Shown here one piece after another: positions 1-8,715 of a stretch of DNA of 56,086 nucleotides (the stretch's first letter is position 1; every line of letters begins with the position of its first letter). The stretch spans positions 1-56,086 of the forward strand of contig NYWY01000078.1 in assembly GCA_002685335.1 (NCBI GenBank). Reading direction: 5' to 3'. The notes beneath the pieces were generated by a model. The model was not told the DNA's origin. It made no database searches and was given only the letters and a program-made list of their open reading frames with translations. This DNA comes from Planctomycetaceae bacterium (lineage in GTDB: Bacteria > Planctomycetota > Phycisphaerae > Phycisphaerales > SM1A02). Both the position numbers and the translations under genes were made by a program.

Positions 1-92
1 CGACTCGCGGGCGCCAATTCGTATCTTCGAACCCAGGCCCTGAGCCGGCTCAGGGCCTGGGTTCGAAGATACGAATTGGCGCCCGCGAGTCG
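1..92. repeat. Perfect 92-bp inverted repeat at the window edge
   Basis: Bases 1-46 are the exact reverse complement of 47-92, with no spacer and no mismatch. The copy at 47-92 continues the mqnC reading frame correctly (it encodes ...GANSYLRTQALSR). Past the centre the frame only reads the same DNA backwards. This fits a fold-back join at a contig end better than a biological hairpin. The repeat may extend beyond the window. Confidence 0.95.
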
Positions 93-1103
93 AAGCCGTC
101 GTCCGAACTGGGGATGAAGATCCTTGGTACCCGAACCGTCGAGCCGACTCACGACGTCTCCCGGGAACGGCTGCTCGGCGTCGTCCCCATCGACTTCGCC
201 CCAGCCCTTCAGTCGGCCGAGGGGGGTGTGATCGGGCTGGAACGGCCAGGAGATGAAGGCGTGATAGCGGCCGCCACCGTCGGCGGCGAGATCGTTGATC
301 GCGGAATCCTGACGCTGGCGGACCAGATCAAGGTGGTGGATCCGATCGCCGATTCCTTCGATGTGCCCGAACATCATGGTGGCCGAGGTGTTGAGTCCCA
401 GCTCGTGGGCCACCCGCATGACGGTGAGCCAGGCATCCGCCGTGCACTTGCCCAGTCCGATCTTGTGTCGGACCGCATCGGCGAAGATCTCGCCTCCGCC
501 ACCGGGCACCGAATCGAGGCCGGCTTCGACCAGGGGTTCCATGACGGTTCGGATCTGATCCTTCAAGGTCGCTCCGGCGGGCTTGAAGAAGTTGACGAAC
601 TCGATGAACTCCGGAGGGCTGAAGGCGTGCACGTGGACCTGCGGGAATTCATGCTTGATGCGACGAAGAAGATCCACGTACCAGTCGAGCGGAAGCTCGG
701 GATTCATCCCACCCTGCATGAGGATCTGGGTGCCGCCGATCGCGACCAGTTCCCGAACTTTCTGGAGCAGCTCGTCATATTCGAGGGTGTACGCGTCTTC
801 GGCGGTCGCATCTCTTCGAAACGCACAGAACGTGCACTTGGCGGTGCAGACGTTGGTGTAGTTGATGTTTCGATCGATGACGTAGGTCCGAATCGAGTCG
901 CCGTGGATCACCCGGCAGCGTCGATCGGCGAGGGCACCCAGATCGGCCAGCGGGAGGCGATGCCAGAGATCCATCGCCTGCTCCGCCGTCAGTCGAGCCT
1001 CACCCTCGACGACCGCATCCTGAAATCCGAGGTCCAACGCGTCTGCGTCGGCGCGGATCGCGGGCTGGCCCGGTGGGGTGGCAGGGACGTACTTTTCGAT
1101 CAT
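47..1103 (-). CDS. mqnC: MqnC, cyclic dehypoxanthinyl futalosine synthase, 3' end missing
   Basis: Radical-SAM enzyme of the futalosine menaquinone route. It cyclises dehypoxanthine futalosine in the cytoplasm. The signature NYTNVCTAKCTFCAF (residues 81-95) supplies the three cluster cysteines at 86, 90 and 93, and GGTQILMQGG follows, typical of MqnC rather than MqnE. The start is ATG at 1103 (MIEKYVPATP). About 352 codons are present up to the palindrome centre. The usual C-terminal 20-50 residues after YLRTQALSR are missing. It is last in a leftward run after a MATE exporter, and mqnD lies 6 kb away on the other strand. The truncation is probably an assembly or library effect, not a pseudogene. 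Confidence 0.9.
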
Positions 1104-1196
1104 CTCGGCTGATCTCCGGACGGGTACTCGATCGTCGATGGTAGCGGCGAACGGGGATCTTCTGCCCCTCTGAGGGGTGAAGAGTGTTTCAAGTGC

Positions 1197-2774
1197 TCAA
1201 ACTCGGACTTTCGCCCAGCCTCCGTGAAGGTATCGGGCGAGGAAGAACCCCCCCCGAATGACGATTTCGCCCATCAGGCCCATCCAGATGCCCGGGAGTC
1301 CGAGCTCCAGGTGAACTCCCAGGTACCAGCAGGCAGGAAGCCGGATTCCGTAGCTCGAGGCGGTGGTGATGAACAGCGTCCATCGGGTGTCTCCGACGCC
1401 TCGGAGCCCCTGTCGGATCACCATGGAGAGCGCGAAGAACGCCTGAACCGTGCCGCAGATGAACAGAAGAGGGGGGGTTTCGGCCAGATGGACGGGGTTG
1501 TCGCTGATGATTCGGGTCAGCGAGGGCCCCAGCGTCATGTAGGCGACCCCCATGAGACTCATGATCACCACGCCCACGATCGTGCAGGCCCCCATCGCCC
1601 GGCGGGCCATGCGAGGATTTCCCGCTCCCAGATACTGACCCGCGAGGGCCCCGGCCGCGGTGCCCATGGCGAATCCGGGAAGGAAGCTGAACGCCTCCCA
1701 TTGCACCGTGATGATGTGGGCTCCCACGAGACCACCCCGGACGAGGGTCGGATCCGCGGCCGCCGCACGATCCGCGATCTCGCCGATGAAGGTCAGGACG
1801 AAGATGCTCACCGCCCACATGGAAAGCCCCTCGAGAAAACTCGGGAAGCCGACTCGAATCACTCGCCACGCGATGCCTGGATCCGGCATCAGGGACGCCA
1901 TTCTCAACCGCAGGTCCTTGACCCCTCGGAAGAGCACCCAGAGCGTCGCGAATGCGCCGAAGGCCCAGCTGAAGGCGGTGCCTCCGGCGATCCCCATGAC
2001 TCCCCAGCTCAGGGGATCGATCCCGCTCGGGTTGTCCAGCACGGTGCCCATGACCCTCAGTTCGACCCCGGAAAGCAGCCAGGAGGCGATGAGGTTCACC
2101 ACGTTCACCAACGCCGCGATGACGCTCGGTTTCATGGTTTCGCCGGCACCGAACAAGCACATGGAGCCGACCATCATCACGCCCGAGAAAGGCATGGCGA
2201 GGGCCATGACCCGGACGTAGTCGACCGCGTACTTCGCCGCTTCGGGCGTGAGCTCGGTCGCCTTGGCGAGCGGCTCGACCAGGAACCACATCGCGACCCC
2301 GACCAGGATCGACCATCCAAGTCCCAGCCCCAGGGTCGTTCCCAGGCTTCGTTGAGATTCCTCGTTGTCGCCGCGTCCCATCGCCCGAGCGATCAGGGCC
2401 TGCCCGCCGAGTCCCAACCCACCCAACGCGATCGAGACGAACCAGCCGACGAAGGAACCGATGCCCACTCCGTCCATCGCCGGGATCACGATGGCCTCCG
2501 GGAGGCTTCCGGAGAGCATCTTGTCGACCAGGCCGACGAAAGCGGTCAGCGTCTGCTGAAGCAGCACCGGGATGGCGAGGATCCCGATCGCGGCCCACAT
2601 CGTCTTTCCCGCGAGCCGCCCCGATCGGATGACGCCTTCCTCCACCTGCGGACCTTCGCTGGTCTGGAGTCCGAGCAGGGGATCGCTCGGATCGTCCGAG
2701 GACACGCCAGCGTCCAGCGGGCCCCCGGTCGGATCGTCGGATTCTTTGGAAGGCTCGGCGGGGCGTTCGGTCAC
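1197..2774 (-). CDS. MATE-family multidrug/cation efflux transporter
   Basis: A 525-residue polytopic membrane protein with about twelve hydrophobic segments after a hydrophilic N-terminus of about 60 residues. The two halves share the MATE pattern (GLGLGGQALIARAMGRGD in the first half, GALAGQYLGAGNPRMARR in the second). The family exports drugs or metabolites using H+ or Na+ gradients. The start is GTG: its GTGA overlaps the stop of the upstream HEAT lipoprotein, so the two are probably translationally coupled. The acidic Pro/Ser-rich N-terminal extension (residues 1-45) is longer than in NorM. Substrate unknown. Confidence 0.88.
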   Translation of the reverse strand: MTERPAEPSKESDDPTGGPLDAGVSSDDPSDPLLGLQTSEGPQVEEGVIRSGRLAGKTMWAAIGILAIPVLLQQTLTAFVGLVDKMLSGSLPEAIVIPAMDGVGIGSFVGWFVSIALGGLGLGGQALIARAMGRGDNEESQRSLGTTLGLGLGWSILVGVAMWFLVEPLAKATELTPEAAKYAVDYVRVMALAMPFSGVMMVGSMCLFGAGETMKPSVIAALVNVVNLIASWLLSGVELRVMGTVLDNPSGIDPLSWGVMGIAGGTAFSWAFGAFATLWVLFRGVKDLRLRMASLMPDPGIAWRVIRVGFPSFLEGLSMWAVSIFVLTFIGEIADRAAAADPTLVRGGLVGAHIITVQWEAFSFLPGFAMGTAAGALAGQYLGAGNPRMARRAMGACTIVGVVIMSLMGVAYMTLGPSLTRIISDNPVHLAETPPLLFICGTVQAFFALSMVIRQGLRGVGDTRWTLFITTASSYGIRLPACWYLGVHLELGLPGIWMGLMGEIVIRGGFFLARYLHGGWAKVRV

Positions 2775-3667
2775 GGACCCTCACCGAGGTTCTGGAATTC
2801 ACGAGCCGCGGAGGGCGTGTCGTCGTAGGTCGATCTCGTCGCGGGAATCAGGCCGCGGGGGACGGCGGGATCCTCGAACTTCGTCGGATTCCAGAACGCA
2901 AGCGACTCCATGAAACCGATCTTCCGCTGGAACGTCGGGTACAGGAACGTGTCGCCGTTGGCGAAGGGATTCTCGCGGGAGGCTCGCTGGGCGTCGTACC
3001 AGGAGAGCCAGTCCGGGGCGTCGAGGCCGAAGTCTCGTCCGGTCAGCACGCGGAGACTGTCCGCGGCGGCGAGGTTGATCGCGAGAGAGCGATCGTCCAA
3101 GGCGAGGCACAACGCCTGGAACGCGGAATCGGAGGGGTACTGGGCCAGTGCGATCGCGAGTTCGATCCGGATCGCTTCAGGTTCTTCAGCCACCACCAGT
3201 TTCCGCCAGATCGCATCCTCGATCTTCGGTTCGTGGAGTCGCTGCAACGCGATGGCGGACTCGAGGCGGACCTGCTCGTATTCGCTGTCCAGTTGATCCG
3301 CGATCAGGACCGCGTCCGCGGCGTCGCCCCAGCGACCGAGGGCGCGGAGCGCGGCGGCTCGAACCAGCGGATCCGGGCTCTCGTCGGCGAGGGTTCGATA
3401 GAGCTCGAGGTAGGCCTCCTCGCCACCGAAGGTCGCGTTGGAGAGCAGGACCACCCCGCGTCGCTGCTTGCCGGGATCGTTGAAGTCGGCGGCCCAGACC
3501 GCGGCTTCCAGCGGGGTCGGCGGGCTCAGGCCATCGAAGAAATCACTGACGTCACCGCTGACGGTGTCGCAGCCGCCGGTGATCGAGACCATCAAGAGCA
3601 GCGCCGGCGAGAGGCCGGCGAGGAGCAGGGAGCGAAGGGCGGGAACTGGTCTCGGACGGACGGGCAT
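2771..3667 (-). CDS. HEAT-repeat lipoprotein
   Basis: 298 residues. A signal peptide ends in a lipobox (SITGGC, Cys about residue 33), so it should be a lipid-anchored envelope protein. Residues about 55-215 are paired helices of HEAT/PBS-lyase type (for example PLVRAAALRALGRWG and EQVRLESAIALQRL), a scaffold for protein contacts. The C-terminal 70 residues are aromatic and not repeat-like. Its stop overlaps the MATE start by 4 bases, so it may assist or be co-made with that exporter. No enzymatic motif seen. Confidence 0.75.
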   Translation of the reverse strand: MPVRPRPVPALRSLLLAGLSPALLLMVSITGGCDTVSGDVSDFFDGLSPPTPLEAAVWAADFNDPGKQRRGVVLLSNATFGGEEAYLELYRTLADESPDPLVRAAALRALGRWGDAADAVLIADQLDSEYEQVRLESAIALQRLHEPKIEDAIWRKLVVAEEPEAIRIELAIALAQYPSDSAFQALCLALDDRSLAINLAAADSLRVLTGRDFGLDAPDWLSWYDAQRASRENPFANGDTFLYPTFQRKIGFMESLAFWNPTKFEDPAVPRGLIPATRSTYDDTPSAAREFQNLGEGP

Positions 3668-3679
3668 GGCGTGGTGCGA

Positions 3680-3685
3680 AGTATA
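3680..3685 (-). promoter_or_regulatory. -10 element (TATACT) for the HEAT lipoprotein gene
   Basis: Reads TATACT on the minus strand, 12 bases before the ATG at 3667, predicting a leader of only about 5 nt. No good -35 is visible. Inferred from sequence only. Confidence 0.4.
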
Positions 3686-3723
3686 CGGTGCAACGGATCC
3701 GGTCTGAGGGGAGCCGGTGAGTA

Positions 3724-4698
3724 TCAGGTGGCTTCCGAGGGTGGTTTGGAGGAGGCGTCGTGAGTCCCGGGGGGCGAGGGGACCCCGCTCGCTCGTTGCC
3801 GGAGCGTGGGCAGGAGTTCCGCGACCTCTTCGGCCATGCGGGTGTTGGGATAGTCGCGGGTGATCGATTCACCCAGTTCGAGGGCCGCCGGCCATCGTTT
3901 CTCGGAGACCGCGTCTCCGAACAGCCGACCGATCAGATCCCGATGGGACACGATGATCGCCTGAGCGATGTCCACCACGCGGGATGATTCACCGCTCACC
4001 AGATGCCGATCGAGCTCTCGCAACAGTCGCATCGCGTCGTCGATCCGACCCTCCGCGTGGGCATCTCGCATCTGGTTCTCGATGTCGATCGAGTGACGAG
4101 TTCTCGCGGAAGCGATCTGGTTGGCCAGGCCATCGAGGCCCGGGGCATCCGGAAGCAGTCGATGCAGCCGGTCCGCGGCCTGGGTCGCGGCGGTCCAGTC
4201 GCCGCCGGCCAGCAGTCGGCGGATCGTCTGCATGCCCTCGGCGACCCGTCGCTCGACGTCCGCTCGACGAAGTGAATCGATGCGGGATCGATTTCGCTCC
4301 GCCTCCTCCAGTCGCCCGAACTGGGAACCCAGTTCGTCGACCAGGCGGAGCGCCGCGTCATGGTCTCCGGCGGCGATGTCCTGTTCCAACATCATCCGAA
4401 CCAGGTCGAGTTCCCGATCCCGATAGAGGAGTTTCTTGGCCCCATCCGAGAGCATGACATGCTCATCGATCCGGGAGAGGCGATCGGCCAGCTCGGCGGA
4501 GTCCGCGGGGATTCTTTCCCTGGATCCTGACGCGGCCCGTCCGAACACGACTCCGAACAAGGCCAGAGAGACGATGCCTCCAGCGACCGCGCCGGTGAGC
4601 AGCGGGTCGGCGTAGACGGCATCCGGCGACAGGATCGCGAAGATCGCCAGCCCCGCCGCGACCAGCAGGCCGATCAGGGGTCCGAGAAGACCGATCAT
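3724..4698 (-). CDS. Membrane-anchored helical (TPR-like) protein, function unknown
   Basis: 324 residues. Two transmembrane segments lie at the N-terminus (about 3-23 and 33-54), followed by a cytoplasmic or periplasmic all-helical region rich in Ala, Leu, Arg and Glu with TPR-like pairs (for example AAGDHDAALRLVDELG, EGRIDDAMRLLRELDRHL and KRWPAALELGESITRDYPN). The tail is Ser/Pro-rich. The start codon overlaps the cupin stop (ATGA). I do not recognise a named family. The architecture suggests a membrane-tethered scaffold. Confidence 0.65.
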   Translation of the reverse strand: MIGLLGPLIGLLVAAGLAIFAILSPDAVYADPLLTGAVAGGIVSLALFGVVFGRAASGSRERIPADSAELADRLSRIDEHVMLSDGAKKLLYRDRELDLVRMMLEQDIAAGDHDAALRLVDELGSQFGRLEEAERNRSRIDSLRRADVERRVAEGMQTIRRLLAGGDWTAATQAADRLHRLLPDAPGLDGLANQIASARTRHSIDIENQMRDAHAEGRIDDAMRLLRELDRHLVSGESSRVVDIAQAIIVSHRDLIGRLFGDAVSEKRWPAALELGESITRDYPNTRMAEEVAELLPTLRQRASGVPSPPGTHDASSKPPSEAT

Positions 4699-5063
4699 GA
4701 GCCCGGTACCTCGCCACCGCCGTCACGCTGGCGGGGAACCAGGCAGACGAACTGCATCGGCGCTTCACCGGTGTTTCGGAATTGATGTTCCGCCCCGGCC
4801 TCGACGAAGAGCACGTCGCCCGGCTCGATCGACTGGATCTCACCCGCCTGCTCCGCTTCGCCTCGCCCGGCGAGGACGATCACCTGGTGCTCGTAGTCGT
4901 GGCTGTGGTGGGGGGTGTGCCCGTCGGGCTCGACCACGAAGTGTCGCATCGAGAAATGTGGCATGCCGTGTTCGCGACCGAGCAGGACCCGCATCGAGAC
5001 GTCCTTGACTCCGTCCATCTCCACGGAATCGGTGTTGGTGGGATCGAGCCGCGTTCTGAGCAT
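4695..5063 (-). CDS. Single-domain cupin protein
   Basis: About 122 residues with one beta-barrel cupin. Motif 1 (PHHSHDYEHQVIVLAGRGE) gives the His-His-Glu/His metal ligands, and motif 2 (PGDVLFVEAGAEHQFRN) the last His. Such small cupins bind a metal and a small ligand; the substrate cannot be told. Two in-frame ATGs occur, at 5069 and 5063. A GAGGA (5071-5075) is 1 base from the first and 7 from the second, so I take 5063. First gene of the leftward run and divergent from the MBL-fold gene. Confidence 0.8.
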   Translation of the reverse strand: MLRTRLDPTNTDSVEMDGVKDVSMRVLLGREHGMPHFSMRHFVVEPDGHTPHHSHDYEHQVIVLAGRGEAEQAGEIQSIEPGDVLFVEAGAEHQFRNTGEAPMQFVCLVPRQRDGGGEVPGS

Positions 5064-5136
5064 GGGCATTTCCTCGAACTTCGTTGCAAAGTGGTTCGGG
5101 GGGCGCTGCGAAGTCGCGCCCCGAGATCTCGGACCG

Positions 5137-5142
5137 TACTCT
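5137..5142 (+). promoter_or_regulatory. -10 element (TACTCT), leaderless promoter for the MBL-fold gene
   Basis: TACTCT is followed by 7 bases and then ATG at 5150. Transcription would begin at or next to the start codon. No Shine-Dalgarno sequence precedes the ATG. Confidence 0.55.
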
Positions 5143-5149
5143 ACGGGGC

Positions 5150-5827
5150 ATGACCCACCCCCATACGACGCCCGGGACCGATCCCGTCCTCGCCGCCATT
5201 CCGCTCGGCGACTACCAGACCAACGCCTTCGTGGTCGCCGATGAACGCGATCCGGAGGCCTGTTGGCTCGTCGACTGTGGTGATCGACCCGAGCCGCTGC
5301 TCGACGCGGTGGAGACCTCGGGTCGAACCCTGTCGGGGATCCTGCTCACCCACTGTCATCACGATCACATCGCGGGCATCGATCGGGCCCTGGCTCGTTT
5401 CGGTCCGATGCCGATCCGATGTCACGAACTGGAAGCCGCATGGAATCAGGAGCCGATGCTGAATCTTTCGGCCTTTCTCGGGATGCCGTCCACCGCCACG
5501 CCTCCCGATGCGACTTTTCAGGGAGGTGACCCCTGTCCCCTCGGACCGGGTTGGTCGATTCTCCATCTGCCCGGTCACAGCCCCGGATCGGTGGGATTCC
5601 TCCACACTCCCAGCGGCACGCTTCTCGCCGGAGACACCCTGTTCGCGGGCTCGATTGGCCGTATCGACTTCCCCACGTCCGATTCGGAGGCGATGAAGCA
5701 GTCGCTCATTCGTCTCCTCGAACTCGAGGACGACATTCGAATCCTGCCCGGACACGGCTCGGAGACCACGATTGGGGCGGAACGAGCGAGTAATCCGTTC
5801 CTGCAGGGGGGGCGACCCTCGTTCTGA
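5150..5827 (+). CDS. Metallo-beta-lactamase-fold hydrolase (glyoxalase II-like)
   Basis: 225 residues. The binuclear zinc motif THCHHDH is at residues 67-73. Further ligands are LPGHSPGS, AGDTLF (bridging Asp) and LPGHG, in the usual order. The length and the GDYQTNAFVV opening match the hydroxyacylglutathione hydrolase-like branch, which cleaves thioesters in the cytoplasm. A true glyoxalase II has a longer C-terminal helical domain that is missing here, so the substrate is open. The start at 5150 is chosen because a -10 box sits 7 bases upstream; the in-frame ATG at 5084 adds an unlikely Ser/Arg-rich stretch. Confidence 0.82.
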   Translation: MTHPHTTPGTDPVLAAIPLGDYQTNAFVVADERDPEACWLVDCGDRPEPLLDAVETSGRTLSGILLTHCHHDHIAGIDRALARFGPMPIRCHELEAAWNQEPMLNLSAFLGMPSTATPPDATFQGGDPCPLGPGWSILHLPGHSPGSVGFLHTPSGTLLAGDTLFAGSIGRIDFPTSDSEAMKQSLIRLLELEDDIRILPGHGSETTIGAERASNPFLQGGRPSF

Positions 5828-5922
5828 GGGTCCGGACCCGGTGCCTCCTCCGACGGTGCCGCCGGGGTAAATAACAGGATCTCGTCACCTTCTGTTCGAT
5901 ATTCGACGCGGCGTTGATACCT

Positions 5923-5997
5923 TAGAGTCGTCTCCAGACGGAGACGTCAGGAGCTCCGCTCGAAGGCGGACGAGCCATGGTCTTCCCATCCATGGCT
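5923..5997 (+). promoter_or_regulatory. Putative -10 and structured leader of the dockerin-tagged gene
   Basis: A TAGAGT at 5923-5928 could be a -10. It is followed by a perfect stem CGTCTCC/GGAGACG (5929-5935, 5940-5946) and a second perfect 8-bp stem AGCCATGG/CCATGGCT (5973-5980, 5990-5997). The ATG is 40 bases further on. The stems may stabilise the mRNA or modulate translation; this is inference. Confidence 0.4.
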
Positions 5998-6037
5998 GAT
6001 CATTGCGAATAAAAGAACAGACTCGGAGATCCCCTTC

Positions 6038-6883
6038 ATGCGTCAGTTTGTCTCTCCCATGCTGGTTGTCGGCGCCTTTGGCCTCGTTTCGCCGGTCGTC
6101 GCTGATTCCACGGCCGACCTCACCGTTGCCAAGGGAAGCGTTGCCACGGTCGAACTCGTCGTGGAGATTTCGACCACGTTCGGGACTGATACCGACAGCG
6201 GCTCGGTCACCCAGTCCTTCACCGGCATCGGTTCAGCCGTCGTGGACTCGAACATGCCGCCGTTCGCGAGTCTTGATCTGCCGACCCTTCAGTTCGATCT
6301 CGGATCCGCGAGTTTCGGCTTTCAATTCTTCTGCCTTCCGATCATCGGCTGTCAGAGCCTGAACGTGACGGTCTCCAACTTCATGATCGGACTCGACGCC
6401 GGCGGCGTCTCCGGTGATGTGGTCAATGGGATCGCAAACTTCCCCAAAGCCCCGTTCGTCTCAAGCTTTGATTACGAAGTGACCGGTCTGGCTGACATCG
6501 TCGGCTCGAACGTCGTCCCTGAGATCTATCCGTTCTCGACCGCGGTCACCGAGGCCTCGGGTCTTCTGATCGTCTCCGACATCGAGATCGAGCCGATCGT
6601 CTTCGAGATTCCGCCCGAGGATCTTCCCGTGGGTGTCGGCCCGGTGGTCATCACCGCCAACGTCGATCTCTCGCAGGCAACCATGGTTGGCGAGTTGGTG
6701 GAGCAGCCGAACGACTGCCCCGGCGATTTCAATGATGACGGCGTGGTCAATGGTGCCGACTTCGGTGCGATCCTCGCCGCCTGGGGCGCCTGTGCCGGCT
6801 GCCCCGAGGATCTGAATGGTGACGGCATTGTCAGTGGCGCCGACGTCGGTGCGTTCCTCGCCCTCTGGGGTCCCTGCCCCTGA
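6038..6883 (+). CDS. Secreted protein with C-terminal dockerin-like tag
   Basis: 281 residues. A signal peptide (residues 1-22, ...SPVVA-DS) is followed by a beta-rich region of about 190 residues with no recognised domain. It ends with two calcium-loop repeats: DFNDDGVVNGADFGAILAAW and DLNGDGIVSGADVGAFLALW, each with the D-x-N-x-DG-x-x-x-x-x-D pattern and flanked by cysteines. Planctomycetes carry many such tags without classical cellulosomes. The gene has its own structured leader and a strong terminator. Target or ligand unknown. Confidence 0.8.
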   Translation: MRQFVSPMLVVGAFGLVSPVVADSTADLTVAKGSVATVELVVEISTTFGTDTDSGSVTQSFTGIGSAVVDSNMPPFASLDLPTLQFDLGSASFGFQFFCLPIIGCQSLNVTVSNFMIGLDAGGVSGDVVNGIANFPKAPFVSSFDYEVTGLADIVGSNVVPEIYPFSTAVTEASGLLIVSDIEIEPIVFEIPPEDLPVGVGPVVITANVDLSQATMVGELVEQPNDCPGDFNDDGVVNGADFGAILAAWGACAGCPEDLNGDGIVSGADVGAFLALWGPCP

Positions 6884-6925
6884 TTCGAACGGATTCGTCC
6901 GCCACACCCGAAAATGAACGAATCG

Positions 6926-6956
6926 CCGCCCGGTCCTTCCGACCGGGCGGTGTTCT
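6926..6956 (+). terminator. Intrinsic terminator after the dockerin-tagged gene
   Basis: Perfect 10-bp stem CCGCCCGGTC/GACCGGGCGG (6926-6935, 6941-6950), loop CTTCC, followed by TGTTCTT. It lies 43 bases past the stop codon. Confidence 0.8.
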
Positions 6957-7104
6957 TGGGTGGTTCTGGTTCGCATCCGAAATTCATGAATCGATGGATG
7001 TGCCGCGTCGGAACCCGTGCCGGCCCGAGGTTTCAAATGGTTCCGGAACCGGCGGTGTTCGATTCACATCTTCGGAATCAAAGCGACCGGCCGGCCTCAG
7101 GTGC

Positions 7105-7110
7105 TAGCAT
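7105..7110 (+). promoter_or_regulatory. -10 element (TAGCAT), leaderless promoter for mqnD
   Basis: TAGCAT, 6 bases, then ATG at 7117. No Shine-Dalgarno and no clear -35. Confidence 0.55.
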
Positions 7111-7116
7111 CCGACC

Positions 7117-8025
7117 ATGATCGAGAAGCAACCCATCGTGCTCCGGCTCGGGCACAGCCCGGACCCCGACGACGCCTTCATGTGGTGGCCTCTTTTCGGC
7201 ATCGACGGTGAGCCACCCGAAGTGTCATCCCCGGGATTCCGCTTCGAGCAGGTCGAAATCGACATCGAGGCCGCCAATCAGCGGGCGGAGGCGGGCGAAG
7301 ATCTGCTGGAGATCACCGCGCTCAGCTGCGGACAGTTCCCGCGGGTCGCCGACCGCTATTCGATCACCGCGTGTGGAAGTTCGATGGGTGAAGGCTACGG
7401 CCCCAAGCTGGTGGCCACCACGCCGATCACCATGGAGGCCCTGGCCTCCGGGAATCCGACGATCGCCATTCCGGGACGGCGAACCACGGCGGCGCTGACG
7501 ATGGCGCTCCGTCTCCAGGGGCGCGACTGGACTCCGGTCGAGGTGCCGTTCGCAGAGGTCCCCGATGCCGTGGCGAGGGGCGAAGTCCAGGCGGGGGTCG
7601 TGATCCACGAAGGCCAGCTCACCTACGCCGACGACGGTCTGCACCTGGTCGAGGACCTCGGGGCCTGGTGGGCGTCTCATGCCGGCGGGCCGCTTCCCCT
7701 GGGGCTGAATCTGGTGCGGTCGGATCTGGAGACGATCCATGGGCCCGGCACCCTGGCGGACATCGCGGGACTGCTCGAAGCGAGCGTCCGGCACGCGTTG
7801 GAGCATCGTCAGACCTCGATCGAGTACGCAATGCGTTTCGGACGCGGGATTCCCGCCGACGTGGCGGATCGGTTCGTGGAGCTCTACGTCAACCGACTCA
7901 CCATTGATGCCGGCGATGCCGGACGGGAGGCCATCCGACGGCTTCTGACCGAGGCCGCGGAGGCGGGGCTGCTCCCGAAGATCGGGGAGATTGATTTTCT
8001 CCGCGGTGGTCGGACTCCGGCCTGA
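7117..8025 (+). CDS. mqnD: MqnD, 1,4-dihydroxy-6-naphthoate synthase
   Basis: 302 residues with a periplasmic-binding-protein-like fold used as an enzyme. It cleaves cyclic dehypoxanthine futalosine to 1,4-dihydroxy-6-naphthoate, the step after MqnC. Seen here: the N-terminal HSPDPDDAFMWWPL (family pattern S-x-x-P-N/D-D-x-F/A-M-F), the ITALSCGQFPRVADRY region, and IPGRRTTAALTM followed by VVIHEGQLTY with the conserved His. Standard family length. With mqnC in the same window, the organism makes menaquinone by the futalosine route. The start is fixed by a -10 box 6 bases upstream. Confidence 0.9.
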   Translation: MIEKQPIVLRLGHSPDPDDAFMWWPLFGIDGEPPEVSSPGFRFEQVEIDIEAANQRAEAGEDLLEITALSCGQFPRVADRYSITACGSSMGEGYGPKLVATTPITMEALASGNPTIAIPGRRTTAALTMALRLQGRDWTPVEVPFAEVPDAVARGEVQAGVVIHEGQLTYADDGLHLVEDLGAWWASHAGGPLPLGLNLVRSDLETIHGPGTLADIAGLLEASVRHALEHRQTSIEYAMRFGRGIPADVADRFVELYVNRLTIDAGDAGREAIRRLLTEAAEAGLLPKIGEIDFLRGGRTPA

Positions 8026-8048
8026 GTCGGTCCCCGGAAGCCTGAAGG

Positions 8049-8054
8049 TATACT
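8049..8054 (+). promoter_or_regulatory. -10 element (TATACT) for the ACT-domain gene
   Basis: Good TATACT about 77 bases before the start. It predicts a leader of about 70 nt, and the gene has a proper Shine-Dalgarno sequence. No clear -35. Confidence 0.4.
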
Positions 8055-8130
8055 CCGCGGAGAATCCGGACCGAGGACTTTTCGGCCGGTTGTCGCAGTC
8101 CGAGACCAACCTCCAGAGATCGGAGCCGGC

Positions 8131-8595
8131 GTGTCGAGCATGCCTGAGACAGAGCGAGGCTACGCCCCGCCGATCGTTCGTCAGTTCAGTGTGTTTCTCG
8201 ACAACCGCGTCGGGAAGCTGCTTGAACTCCTTGAAGTCATGGAGACCGCTTCGGACGTCCATGTTCGAGCGATCTGCGTGTTGGACTCCAGTGATCACGC
8301 CGTGGTGAGGGTGGTGTGCGGAAACGCGGACGGTGCGAGATTCGCACTTCGTCAGCGAGGCTTCACCTTCTCGGAGACCGACATCCTGGTCTTCGAGGTT
8401 CCCAACGAATCCACGCTCAAGGAAGCCTGCCGCTCGCTGCTGGCCGCCGAGGTGAACATCGCATTCACCTATCCGATCACCCGCTCGGGTGAATGCGAGC
8501 CGGCGGTCGCGATCGCCGTGGACGACCACACCTTCGCGGGTCAGATCCTGCTGCGAAGAGGTTTCCAACTTCTCGGCGAGCTTGATCTGAGCTGA
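8131..8595 (+). CDS. Tandem ACT-domain regulatory protein
   Basis: 154 residues comprising two ACT domains (about 18-80 and 87-150). The first opens RQFSVFLDNRVGKLLELLEV, like ACT proteins that bind amino acids. There is no catalytic domain, so it probably acts as a ligand-binding regulator or partner subunit in the cytoplasm. The start is GTG at 8131, with GGAG 5 bases upstream; ATG at 8140 is the alternative. It follows mqnD by 105 bases but has its own -10. The amino acid bound cannot be told. Confidence 0.75.
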   Translation: MSSMPETERGYAPPIVRQFSVFLDNRVGKLLELLEVMETASDVHVRAICVLDSSDHAVVRVVCGNADGARFALRQRGFTFSETDILVFEVPNESTLKEACRSLLAAEVNIAFTYPITRSGECEPAVAIAVDDHTFAGQILLRRGFQLLGELDLS

Positions 8596-8715
8596 GTTCA
8601 GGATTCCCCGGGCTTCCCGGAATCGGCCCCCTCACTCCACCCGACCTTCGGCGGACGTCGGAGGACCGTGACTCCTCCGGCTCGGGCAGGGTTGCGATCG
8701 ACGCCGTCTGGAAAT

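Noticed and set aside
1224..2828. A 534-codon open frame on the + strand opposite the MATE gene
   Set aside because: The product is His/Arg/Asp-rich with no hydrophobic core, while the minus frame gives a textbook membrane transporter.
5070..5075. Start of the cupin gene at the first ATG (5069)
   Set aside because: The GAGGA site would be only one base from that ATG; the second ATG has a normal 7-base spacing.
5826..5840. GGGTCCGGACCC palindrome after the MBL-fold gene as a terminator
   Set aside because: No loop and no T tract; a chance restriction-like palindrome.
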